DNA of 29,834 nucleotides from Saccoglossus kowalevskii. Its lineage: Eukaryota; Hemichordata; Enteropneusta; Harrimaniidae. Shown piece after piece: positions 9,863-19,570 of the stretch (its first letter is position 1; each line of letters begins with the position of its first letter). Where the stretch lies: NCBI RefSeq assembly GCF_000003605.2, contig NW_003111480.1, positions 17,408 through 47,241 of the forward strand, written 5' to 3'. The notes below the pieces were generated by a model that saw nothing but the letters and a program-made list of their open reading frames with translations, was not told the DNA's origin and did no database searches. The translations under genes and the position numbers were made by a program.

Positions 9863-9925
9863 AATTAGCGTAATACAATGCGGGAAATGGAAATGTCAAA
9901 AACTTGATGAATAAAGATTAAACCA

Positions 9926-9950
9926 TATTGTTCTAGTGGTTAGGATTTAC
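9926..9950 (+). repeat. tRNA-Glu-like 5' fragment (D-arm/A-box), no intact tRNA
   Basis: TCTAGTGGTTAGGATT (about 9932-9947) is, from memory, a 16-base exact match to the D-arm region of animal tRNA-Glu. The acceptor stem is not present, and I find no B-box (GGTTCGANTCC) within the next 100 bp, so this is not a working tRNA. It could be the head of a truncated tRNA-derived SINE; a (TTTA)n run lies 60 bp upstream. Confidence 0.45.
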
Positions 9951-10286
9951 CATCATGAATGCTGTAAAATGTTTCTCAGTCTTGGATGTAATAGGCCATT
10001 GCGGAATGGCGTATAGATTATTCGACTAGAGTTTTCTTTCGAAAATACTTTACAGTTTGTAGCATGGACTAGAAATCATGATTCAGGGAAGAACACTATC
10101 ACAATATGAGTGAATGTGACAGTGTGTTCGTTGCTGCCTTACACTCATTCCACATGCATGAATATCTGTATAAGATTTAGCCAGAATTCCTTACTAGTCA
10201 TTTGTACTCCAATGTAAACATGTCTCATAGTAACTTGAGAATCCATCATTTCGGCCATGACAACATGCCTCCGTGTCTTATCATAG

Positions 10287-10430
10287 TTAAAGCGCGGTGA
10301 TCGTCGCGCAGCGCGTGTTCGAATTTCATGTAAATGAACAATGTATAAACAATGTATTTTACACGCGTTGTATACGTCGCTATGAGTCCCATATCGAAAA
10401 GGGCGCGGCGAGACGACCACCGTCCTTTAA
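10287..10430. repeat. GC-rich imperfect long hairpin
   Basis: Left arm 10287-10320 (TTAAAG then CGGTG, TCGTC, GCGC) is inverted with several mismatches at 10396-10430, with a loop of about 75 bp. The arms are GC- and CpG-rich in an AT-rich setting, while the loop is AT-rich with a short ACAATGTAT duplication. It could be a small fold-back element or a transcribed hairpin. The minus-strand open frame across it (10145-10420) is unrecognised and probably a by-product. Confidence 0.6.
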
Positions 10431-12673
10431 TATTTTACTTATCGCAAATCCATAGCGAATTGTTGAAAAATCTTGACCAAATCAAACCGTAATACAACTC
10501 AGCCTATAATAACGCGCGTCTACTGACGCGGCTCAAATCTGGAATTGCGATATGGTCTGTGGATTCACTTACTGTACGTACTTGTGTCTGTCACGCCCTC
10601 ATCGACGAACTCGTTTGGAGTGCTTGTTGACGTCTACTCAATGGCTGACACCGATGATGTGATTGAATGGCGTTCGTGTATAATTTTAACAGTCTGATGT
10701 TTACGTACACACCGCATTACCGTACAATCACAGTGAATTTAGAAGCCAGTCTCTGTGACCCATTTTGTATTATTCAAGTTGCCCGGCCGCCGATGAGGAC
10801 ACCGAAGTTGATATTCATATGATATTCAAGTCTATAATAGATTTTATACCGAATGTGAAAACGATCTCGCAATAATAAACCTTACACATTTTTTTTTCCA
10901 TCTTTGTTCATTTTGTTTTATTCAAGTCATATGTTTATTTTTATTTTATTTTCTCCATTTTATTTTTGTTTATATTTGAACTGCAAACACCCAGAGATCT
11001 AAACAACTCCCATAGAAAAAAAATCCTACCATTGCTGTGGGCTTCTTGGTTATTGAAGCTGTCTTTGCGCTTACGCGATCAGACAGTTGCAAGAAATTAA
11101 AATTAGGGAAATGATTGAAAAAATACAGTAAAATCATACACCAAAAAAGGGGATATTTGAAAAACAGTGGGAGCCAATACGTATTTATTTTATTCATCGT
11201 AATGGCTGCCTAGATCTTATTGATAGCGAGCGAGCTACGAGACGTGTCTTTGCCTCTAAAATCGTGTTCTATTATCTCTCGCCACCTGTCCACCGTTAAT
11301 CTGATCCATTTATTTGTAACTGTGAACACGATGGCGAGAGAGATCAAAATCAAGGGTCAAAATTCTGTACCATTCAAGTTTGTATCAAACATCAATTTCA
11401 TTTGGGTCATTGACCAATTATAAAATGGGATGAGGTGTACATTTCTCAAGTATGCTTGCACGATGACCTGTTATAATCTGGGGACGTGTTCGGCCGGGAA
11501 TGAAGACGAGGATCTTCAATATCATTTTTGAAGTGTTTCAATTGATGGTCTCTGTCACAGCAATGTTACTGGGGGTGAAGCAGAACTTGGACCAGATCAT
11601 GGATACAATTATTATAGAGCCTATTTTTACTTCCCTGTTTGTCTTGTAACTGTTTGCATTTTTCTGAACTTGCAAATACAGTTTGTAGTTAAACTCGTGA
11701 TTCATATAATAGTATGTTACAGATGACATAAAACGGGAGAAGCTGGGAGATATGTACAATGCCCGAACAGATATAATATTTCTGCTTAATTTTTAAGGGA
11801 CAAATGTATAATCGTTGACCAGTAAGTGGCTTAATGCGTTTCATATATGGGTCAAAGGTTATGCTGCTTCAATTATTGAATTGAAAAATAAACTCTTTAG
11901 CTGCAATGTTATGCAAAAAGTCTGGAATGTACGTGCAAATAAACTATATGGGGTGGGGTACTGGAAGGAAAGGCCAGTCTGTACGACGACCTCAACAAGA
12001 AGCCGTGAACTAGAATAAAGCAGTGAGCTAATGTCCTGCATTTCCAGGGCTGTGACGAGAACGAGAATGTAAACAAAACTACGGCACAGTCATGAATACA
12101 TTTCGACGAGTTAGGTCATTCGTATGCGCCCTCTACCGACAGTTGTTTGAGTCTGCGCCTGTCGTTTGAGGGTGCAATGGACGTGTCCATAACAATAGCA
12201 CCTCGCAGAGCCGATTAATGAGAAGTAACTCGATTACAAAACAATCGTTTCTTCTTTTAAATAGGATACAATGTTATCAAGTGCCAGAATGGGGTATGAC
12301 TTCACTGAACGCATTTAGACTTTATTATAGTAATGTATCGTTAATGTTGAGTTAAGTTTGTTTTAGTTTATTACAACACTCTGACCTCTTGATCTCTTGA
12401 GTCTTCACTTTCATTACATTATTTCAGAAAATATCCAATCATTTACTCACTCTGTATTAATAGCTGATTATGCAGTGTAACTCGTCCACCTGTAATACCT
12501 TATTATGTTAATTGTTGAAATTTGAAATACAGCCCTAAAAATGGATAAACACTGAAACCAACACAATCATTCGAACATGATTGGTCAGTACAAATTCCAG
12601 GTGCGGTGTACATGCTGCGGACAGTGTTATTTTCCCGGCTCGTTGCTACGTAAAAAAAATAAACAAACTAAAC
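10431..12673. other. Intergenic, no gene seen
   Basis: Mixed AT-rich sequence with T-rich runs near 10890-10975. Open frames here are short, lack recognisable motifs and look like chance. Confidence 0.6.
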
Positions 12674-12743
12674 AATTAACATGTTGCGAAACTATTGTAT
12701 TCACCCCTAATTAACATGTTGTAAGTCGAATAATGTATTCGTT
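12674..12743 (+). repeat. 35-bp diverged tandem pair
   Basis: AATTAACATGTTG begins at 12674 and again at 12709, followed in both copies by similar sequence ending in ATTGTATTC or AATGTATTC. It sits directly before the perfect inverted repeat. Confidence 0.65.
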
Positions 12744-12746
12744 GTC

Positions 12747-12819
12747 GTGCAATCGTTCAGATATTGACCTCAACTCGGGTTTATTGCCCTCATGTCGTTC
12801 AATATCTGAACGATTGCAC
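12747..12819. repeat. Perfect 21-bp inverted repeat with 31-bp loop
   Basis: Arm 12747-12767 (GTGCAATCGTTCAG then ATATTGA) is the exact reverse complement of 12799-12819. The 31-nt loop contains CGGGTTTATTGCCC. A perfect arm this long in unique DNA is improbable by chance. The size fits a pre-miRNA-like hairpin or a small fold-back element. Confidence 0.9.
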
Positions 12820-13662
12820 TCCCGCTCGTACTTTATCCTATACTTTTCACACAAATGACGATAAAATACTGACTCCCTAGGCGTGTGCAAGTCACAACGT
12901 TAAGGGTCAATTGTACACAACTCTTCGACTCTATTTGCGGAGGTTTTGCCAGGTGAAGTGGGCCCCAATACAACATATTTGTGCAAACAATTGAAACGCA
13001 TAACGGTGAATTAATAGTCGTATTTTCAAGTGTTTGCTCGCCATTTTTAAAGTACGCCGCATACCTTGCTTCGCGCACCTGTGTCAATTCGCGTAGAACT
13101 GAATATAATGGCTGACAATGGCTATAGCGATACGATGAACAGCTCACACCGAGTAAGTCAATGGACTGCCTTTTAATCGGCGTATGTGAACTACAATGGT
13201 TGTACAGGCCCAGGCGAACGATGAGCTAACTCGATTAATTACGTTTCGCTGGTCAGAAAGAAGCGATTGCCCATCGCCACAATGCCTTGCGGATGAACGC
13301 TAAAGAAACTATCGGCCTGTTTTAATATTTAGTACCGGCCCATTTGGTGGGAATGAAGTCGACCTTTTGTAAAGATCTACCAGGTGGATTATGAACAGAT
13401 AAACTGCCCTAACAACGTTTACTGGCAATCATTCTACAATCGTGTGACTTTTTCAGCCACAGAGAAAAACCCAGCATTCTAGCGTCTGGTACTCGTTTAA
13501 TTACGAGTGAAAAAAACAAAAACAGAAAAGAAACATTACATTTATATTTACGAGGTAAATAACGTAATATGGTCACGCTTGAAATGTCCATGACGTAATT
13601 GATATATGGTAACATAGAGAGTTACATTGCAATTAAGCTGTTACTGTAGTATGTATGGTATA
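12820..13662. other. Non-coding, no gene seen
   Basis: The longest open frame (minus strand, 12833-13147, 104 codons) has no recognisable domain and is compatible with chance. Confidence 0.5.
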
Positions 13663-13980
13663 TACTGTAAAATGACTAATTTTCACTGGGTTTAAATTTC
13701 GCCGATTTACCATTTCAGGCATATTCAGTGGGTTTTAAATTCACGGTTTTATCATTTAGATAATGTGTTCTATGCTAAATTTTACATATTCACTGGGTTT
13801 AAATTTCGCCGATTTACCATTTCAGGCACATTCAGTGGTTTTTAAATTCACGGTTTTATCATTTAGATAATGTGTTCCATGCTAAATTTTACATATTCAC
13901 TGGGTTTAAATTTAGCACATTTTCCAGTCAGCGAAATAAGCAAAATTAAAACCCAGTGAATAATTAATTTCTTTACAGTA
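13663..13980. mobile_element. MITE with TACTGTAAA ends and an internal tandem array
   Basis: The ends are long inverted repeats of about 45 bp with small gaps. Left begins TACTGTAAAATGAC and continues TTCACTGGGTTTAAATTT; the reverse complement of the right end begins TACTGTAAAG and continues TTCACTGGGTTTTAATTT. The outermost TA on both sides fits a TA target duplication, as used by Tc1/mariner-type transposases, though other superfamilies also favour TA. There is no coding capacity, so it is non-autonomous. The interior is a 107-bp tandem repeat listed separately. The 27247-27458 element shares the TACTGTA ends. Confidence 0.85.
13682..13920 (+). repeat. 107-bp tandem repeat inside the MITE, about 2.2 copies
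   Basis: Unit starts (TTCACTGGGTTTAAATTT) fall at 13682, 13789 and 13896, exactly 107 bp apart. The first two complete units differ at only about three positions, so the duplication is recent. Each unit is itself two diverged halves of about 53 bp (TTCACTGGG and TTCAGTGGG versions), a higher-order structure derived from the element's own terminal sequence. Confidence 0.9.
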
Positions 13981-15779
13981 CAGTCTACATTGGATGTATG
14001 TTGTCATGCATAAGAATGCCATTACAGGTATATAAAGTTTAACGATATTGTACTGTACTACTGTGAACAACACCGCAAACTGTCGATAAATGTTAATTAC
14101 TTCAGCAATAAACAGTTAACTAATGTCGTGATGAATCCTACACACAGGTAACCATTGCATTAACCGTACCCTACATGTGTTTTTCCGCTTCGCTATCAAA
14201 AATAGATAGAAACATGCGGAGTAAGCTGGGTTGCATTGCCTGACACGTACTCGTATATTTACTTTAGACGGAATTTTGCAATCGTAGTCCTAATAACTAT
14301 TTCAAATAGATGTAGACGTTTGGGGTATTGGCGCTTAAGTAATAACATAACATTTAGTAAAATGACAGTTTAAGCAATCTTTTGTCGAACCCCGTGTCGC
14401 CGATTGTGATAGGTCGTTGCCATGTTTCGGTAAAAGTTGTCGAACCTGGAGATATTTTAAAACTGGACGAATAATTATAAACTCGCTTGATGTTATAGGT
14501 ACCCATGCGTCAGACATATATTATAATTCTTGCATAGAAAGTGAGCACACCATTGAATACGACGTTGGACTATTTTAGTGACCCGACCAGATTTAGTAAT
14601 GTTCCGCGTTCGTGTCAGTTTCATGTTGCTAAAATATATATCATGTTTATTTATCATAACTTGTATCTAGTTCTTTCATTTTACCAACGGTAAATACGAT
14701 CATTGTGTCATTCAAGTTATTTCTTAGCCGAGTAGAAAACGCTCAAGTATTCTTAAAAAACATTTTGGTATTTTAAACGCAATTCACTGTCACATTATAA
14801 TAGATTATGTAAGAGGTAATAATTTATTCATAGAAAATCGTGTCGGTCGGTGTTGCATAGACAAGTGCATGATGGGATTAGTTGTCATGGTTTCTTGATA
14901 CCAGTTCACTCTGATTTTTTTCAAATGACTTAAGGCACAATCAACCAACCACTGTCTGACAAAAACGCTGACTCATTGAATTCCGGTTTTTATGTTGAAA
15001 TATCATATTATACTTCTAGACAGATTCATATAGCGTACCTTTCACATTTGTTAGTATTCGCACGGTACCACTCACAGTTTATGTTGAAACTTTCATTGAA
15101 ACTGTTGATAGCAATATGCGTGTGGTTTTATCCGCGTCAATATTTCTTCCGAAATTTTAGAATTAACACTTCCACAGACCTAGACTTTATTTCAAGGTGT
15201 TATCAAGTCAGCGAATTACAAGAAGGATTGTCTGATATAGTGTTGAGCGCATCGCCCGATTCGCACGGTTTGGCTGCAGTTGACCATCCATGGCCGCAGG
15301 GAGGCGATGCCCATAAATAAACCTTGGCTGGCGAAGAAGATTCAAACGATGATATAGAGTGCTTTACTGGATACTCGTTGATGTCAAGGTTTATTACAAA
15401 ATTGATACGTGTCATTACTAAAAGTACAGTATGGTCTTTATTATATCTTAAACTAAAACTCCAATGTCAGTGATAAATAGTACGTGACATTCGGTGTGAT
15501 GTTATATATTTAGGGGATATCTGCAAATTAGCTCCAATCTACGCGTATGAGTGACTCAATGCATCTGACTGAATAAACCAATTTTATGTTACCAACTAAG
15601 TGTTACTGCGTGCAGTTTTCAAGAATTAAATAAAAACAAATCCCCCATAGAATAAATTACCCTGTTAAGCCATGACTACACATGTGATAGATATATTTAT
15701 TTTTGTACATAACCCCATACTATAACTAACGTATTTAATCGATACGCCGATATCTGAATAGACAAACATCAAAAGGGGC
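13981..15779. other. Intergenic, no firm gene
   Basis: Contains a ZNF143-like site (14867-14885, listed separately). Overlapping open frames at 14976-15320 (plus) and 15203-15415 (minus) are unrecognised and probably chance. Confidence 0.5.
14866..14885 (-). promoter_or_regulatory. ZNF143/STAF-like site
   Basis: TGCATGATGGGATTAGTTGT matches the reversed consensus TGCATNNTGGGANNTGTAGT at all ten core positions and four of the last six. This site marks housekeeping and small-RNA promoters in animals. No snRNA or tRNA gene is recognisable nearby, so its target is unknown. Confidence 0.45.
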
Positions 15780-16044
15780 GCCTCGTTGAGACACTTATTC
15801 GCCGCCTAGGGAGTCTTTCGCGGTCGTTCAGTTGACGGTGGATCGGAGAGACTTGGTGTAAACCCGCACGTTTATCGTGCCGTGACTAGCAGTCGGCAGC
15901 ATGGACGATTAACCATGTGTAGAAATCATTACAATTGTTACGAAGACACGATGCAGAGCTCACACACGCAGTTCCCACTGAATCCAGATAGGTGTACTAT
16001 CTGTGAAGCTAACATCAAATTATGATTACTCGGTTTTCCGTCAG
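15780..16044 (+). promoter_or_regulatory. Promoter / untranslated first-exon candidate with 5' splice site
   Basis: A CpG-rich block (densest at about 15775-15900) ends in TCAG|GTGAGT, a near-ideal donor at 16044/16045. It contains short upstream ORFs: ATGGACGATTAA at 15901 and a 24-codon frame from 15951 whose C-terminal part reads CTICEANIKL. Its only two cysteines are three apart, which is not enough to call a zinc site. Fits a non-coding first exon of a plus-strand gene, perhaps the one with an exon at 29450, but the 13-kb gap makes that link speculative. Confidence 0.35.
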
Positions 16045-16830
16045 GTGAGTGCTAGACGCGCTTGGTTAGATTTGCTTTCTGTGGAAGACGGTATTAGTGC
16101 GAACGACGATACGAACGAATTTCAATACAAATGGTTCGTTAACCCATCACACATCGGTCTAGTATTCCGTGTATATCTAACACTAATTTGCTTCACCGTT
16201 TTCCACCAAGTTTATTGTGTATACCTTCATTGTGAAATCTCCATTTATTATACGCCCTTTACAGCGTCGCTTTTTTTTCTTCTTCTTTTGCAAGAATACC
16301 CCCCCCCCCCCCCCGCGGGTGATATTTATTTCTCAAACGGTTCATTACACGTTGTATAATCCACGGTGATTGTTTTGTTCCCTGACCTGTGCACTAAGTG
16401 ATGCAGTAAAGAACGAAGGACCGATTTCATTCTCTATTGTCGAGATAGTTTTGGCGTTTGACACGTGTACGGATTATGTTTGACAGGACTTTAAATTCCC
16501 TTCTATACGAGGTGTGAGTATTATAGTGTTCATATTACTCGTATGATTCGTTTTTCCTCGTATCGCTCGCTGTTACTCGTTGCAGCCGATGTCCCGAAAC
16601 AATGCGTGTACAACCCCAATGATTGCTTGGTCCCACATTTCAAATTGCTTCTTGGGATTGAACGCCGAGAAAGGGTCGAACTCAACGCATAGTCATGAAC
16701 AACAACAGTGGTTTGTATAGTTCCATGGCCTCAGTGATTGCTCTCTAGACACAATTTAGGGAACATCCACGATTCATTTATTTATTATGTAAAGACAGTG
16801 CATAATAGTGATTGTCTTCGACAATAATTG
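16045..16830. other. Non-coding with a pyrimidine tract and C16 run
   Basis: A T-rich/TTC pyrimidine tract (16271-16289) is followed by an uninterrupted run of 16 C (16299-16314), length-unstable and error-prone in sequencing. The plus-strand open frame spanning it is translated homopolymer in part and is not supported as a gene. Confidence 0.75.
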
Positions 16831-16875
16831 GTGGCACAGGGAAGCCCAGTTGGTAGAGGTATTCACAGTCTTCTC
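16831..16875 (+). repeat. tRNA-like A-box segment before the fold-back array
   Basis: GCCCAGTTGGTAGAGG (16844-16859) resembles the D-arm of many tRNAs (GCTCAGTTGGTAGAGC), and the following CAGTCTTCTCATG is loosely anticodon-arm-like. No B-box follows. It may be a SINE head or a chance match. Confidence 0.25.
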
Positions 16876-17139
16876 ATGTAATAATGGTAATATGAGGTTA
16901 TTACGAGGATGCCTCAAAGTATGCGGTATCTCATTGGGTATTTTCATCCTACCATATTAGGAAATGCGAATTCCAAAATATGGAATAATTACGCGCGTAA
17001 ACGTCCTCTAAAAATGAATAATAAAAAAACAAACATGGCAGCCCTAAGGGTTGACCGGACTCCACACAAAGAAGTTCGCTAAATCTGTTCTAAACATTTT
17101 TGATTTCGTCATTTCCATGATGTATCCTTGGAAGGAAAA

Positions 17140-17284
17140 GATGTATAATAATAAGGTTATCACGAGAATACCTCAAAGTATGCCCTCAGACAGTACGCTC
17201 TCGCATCGACCTCCGCTGCGCGTCGGTCGATATTCCTCCTGTACTTTGAGGTATCCTCGTAATAACTTCATATTATTATACATC
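17140..17284. mobile_element. Fold-back element, copy 1
   Basis: The arms, about 42 bp each, run from GATGTATAATAATAAGG through ACCTCAAAGTA, and inverted from TACTTTGAGGTATCCTCG to ATTATTATACATC, with a few mismatches. Inside, ATCGACC and GGTCGAT form a second, GC-rich stem with a loop of about 14 nt. Such cruciform-capable, gene-less elements are typical of MITEs or Foldback-type elements. No clear target duplication is seen. Confidence 0.75.
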
Positions 17285-17353
17285 TGTCACCGTAACGCCA
17301 TAAGTTACAGCGTGCCGTAATTTTGCGGTATTTTACGGGGTATTTTCATACTG

Positions 17354-17384
17354 CCATATTTGGAAATGCGAATTCCAAATATGG
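17354..17384. repeat. 12-bp perfect interrupted palindrome in spacer A'
   Basis: CCATATTTGGAA (17354-17365) and TTCCAAATATGG (17373-17384) are exact reverse complements around ATGCGAA. The counterpart in spacer A (from about 16951) is imperfect. CCATATTTGG also fits the CArG box (CC(A/T)6GG) bound by SRF; the right arm repeats it as CCAAATATGG. Confidence 0.75.
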
Positions 17385-17532
17385 AATGATTACGCGCGTA
17401 AGCGTCCTCTAATAATAAAAACAAACATGGCTGCCACCAGGATTTGACCGGACTCCATACAAAGAAGTTCGCTGATTCTGTTCTAAACTATTTGGATTTC
17501 GGCATTTCCATGAAGTATCCTTGAAGGGAAAA

Positions 17533-17686
17533 GATGTATAATAATAAGGTTATTACGAAGATACCTCAAGGTATGCACTCAGACAGTACGCTGTGCATCG
17601 ACCTCCTGCTGCGCGTCGGTCGATACTGCCGCTGTACTGTCTTCGTGCATACTTTGAGGTATCCTCGTAATAACCTTATATTATTA
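17533..17686. mobile_element. Fold-back element, copy 2, three nested stems
   Basis: Outer arms: 17533-17575 against about 17647-17686. Middle stem: AGACAGTAC at 17581-17589 against GTACTGTCT at 17634-17642. Inner stem: ATCGACC at 17597-17603 against GGTCGAT at 17618-17624. The stem pattern is more complete than in copy 1, where the middle stem is eroded. The two copies together with the half-arm at 16876-16924 make this a local family. Confidence 0.75.
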
Positions 17687-17699
17687 GTACAATTACTGC

Positions 17700-19390
17700 A
17701 GATAAACACCAGACTCGAACTTGCAATACAAAGGAAAATCAGAAGATACACCGCTTGACTAAGACATGTTTACACTTGTCTCATATGTTTTATGGGAATA
17801 TTTACATATGTCTTGGCATTTCGATATTGAAATATACAAAATTTCAGATTTTTGGCAGGTTTGGCCCGCACCTATGGAACGGGAAATCAGTATTCCGGTC
17901 CGCCATAAAGCGAATCCTGGTGACCACTCACGTAAACCATACCATCGAGAATGTTTCGGTTATTACCCGGCCGGTGCTCGGTGTTTGAAATTATCGACCA
18001 TATTATTACATATTTTCAACGAATTGCGCAATTACTCCGAGTTTTTCTATTGTTATCGAAAGTTGAATGAACGAGGATATGTTTTGTTAAAGGAAGGACA
18101 TACCATGAAATGTATTTATTCATTGTTTGATTTTCAAATAAAAAAAACTCTTTACAAACCTTTCATGGTATGGAAATGTAACATATACGGTTACAAATTG
18201 TATTAAATCGGTGCTTTCATGTCGCTCGTTTAAACACGGAGGAAACGGTGATTGAACTCGATATTGCTTTCAGATACAACGCCAGACAAACGAATGAAAA
18301 TGTTATGCTTACGCCTAACACACAAACAAATAATTACAACAAGTAAATTACACAACATAAACCGAACAGGTACAATAAAATAAGCCGTGCAACGGATGCA
18401 GATCAAACAAATGCTTCATTTTCAATTTGAGCAGTATGCCCAAGGTTGCACATAACAATACAACTAGGCTGTTACGTAAACTGTTGTACATAAATACATA
18501 AAAATGTCTTAGAAGGCAACTCCCCAAATACCCAGTATGTCCTTGTTTTGTTTAATGTACAATCACCGTTTTAAATTCACTTGTTTGTACATTCTGGGCA
18601 CTATAAGCAGCGCCTTCAGAAAAACGCGAGTAAATCGTTCCTATGTCAAAGTAAATAGTATGTGGCCACATAATCGGATTATTTTTTTCGCTGGACACCG
18701 TGACGGTCAATCAGGCCGGGGGCATTTCAATCTTGGTGTTTCCCGTGTGTCATCCATCTCTGTCGCCAAGCAACAAAGCGAGAAGATCAACTGGTGGGAA
18801 AAACGCGTAATATTGGAAATTTGATTTTCAGCAATTTATATTAACCAATGTTCGAGTTTGTGCCACACGAAAACATCCATTGGTGATGCCACAAAAAGGC
18901 ATTCACGTGGATTACAAAAAATCAAGACGTGCGCTTTATTTTCCCTGTTATTACACGGTGCTTGTACACAGGGGATGCAATGCGTGGATAACAATAGACG
19001 ACCACAATCTGCTAGTTCAATTGAAGTAGTCAGTGACCCGTTCCAACCTTGCCAATTAGAGAGCGCCTATGAGTGAAGGCTCAAAGTAGCAACAGTACAA
19101 TACGCAAATACGCGTAGTAGGTCGTATTCACAGGCACCTTACATCGAGCATAATACACGGGGGACGGAGATTTGAATAGCGATCAATCCACTGGTATTTT
19201 TACCCATGGCGACTATGTATCAAGTCAACAATTCGAAAATCGACGCGTTATAATCATTATGGAGGTGTTAGTGTCATATTGATGTGAAGAGACCGTGTCC
19301 ACTTTGCTTCAAAATACCACGGGGAACACCATGATACTGCATATCGTGTATCTAAAGTAAGGTTTTATATTTTAGAGTGTATTGTCTCTT
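17700..19390. other. Intergenic, unrecognised open frame
   Basis: The longest plus-strand frame is 17766-18206 (146 codons). It has no recognisable motif and lacks splice or promoter context, so I do not call it a gene. An RFX X-box-like GTCGCCAAGCAAC lies at 18762-18774 in a moderately CpG-rich patch. Confidence 0.4.
18762..18774. promoter_or_regulatory. RFX X-box-like site
   Basis: GTCGCC-A-AGCAAC fits the imperfect inverted repeat bound by RFX factors (GTNRCC, spacer, RGNAAC) with a one-base spacer. RFX sites often mark cilia genes. No exon is visible within reach. Confidence 0.3.
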
Positions 19391-19570
19391 GTTTTATTTT
19401 GTTGTATTATTTTAACTGGCCTCTAAAACACCTGATCCGTTACGTACTACTGTCCAACTCCCTTCGATGCTGGTAAAACAAGTAGGTTTGTTTTATTATT
19501 TTAAACCGGTCAACTACCTGCTCAGTTACAGCTATTGTCCAGTGTCCTCCAAGTACGAAGGTACTTGATA
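19388..19570 (+). repeat. 89-bp degenerate tandem duplication
   Basis: TATTATTTTAA starts at 19405 and 19494. The following bases align through GTTAC, ATTGTCCA/ACTGTCCA and a CC-rich end, at roughly two-thirds identity by eye. An old duplication without coding potential. Confidence 0.6.

Larger units (their letters stand above)
16876..17686. repeat. Two ~400-bp tandem units carrying nested fold-backs
   Basis: A left half-arm (16876-16924) is followed by spacer A (about 16925-17139), fold-back 1 (17140-17284), spacer A' (about 17325-17532) and fold-back 2 (17533-17686). GGGTATTTTC starts at 16936 and 17338 (402 bp apart); GATGTATAATAATAAGG starts at 17140 and 17533 (393 bp apart). The two units are near 85 percent alike by eye. 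Each spacer holds an interrupted palindrome, TTACGCGCGTAA (16989-17000, 17390-17401) and the YY1-like words AACATGGCAGCC or AACATGGCTGCC. No coding capacity. Likely a family of fold-back elements amplified in tandem. Confidence 0.85.

Noticed and set aside
9720-9914. Plus-strand frame of repeating Leu-Phe-Ile-Tyr
   Set aside because: It is a translation of the (TTTA)n microsatellite and nothing outside the repeat supports coding.
9956-10060. CTGTAAAAT and ACTTTACAG as ends of a third TACTGTA-type MITE
   Set aside because: Only about nine bases pair and no TA flanks the left end.
12833-13147. 104-codon minus-strand frame
   Set aside because: No recognisable motif, and no supporting splice or promoter signals.
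14976-15320. 114-codon plus-strand frame
   Set aside because: No domain, signal or splice context supports it; the composition is like the surrounding non-coding DNA.
17766-18206. 146-codon plus-strand open frame
   Set aside because: It is the longest frame outside the glycosyltransferase, but has no recognisable domain and no promoter, splice or compositional support. A frame this long can arise by chance in 30 kb.
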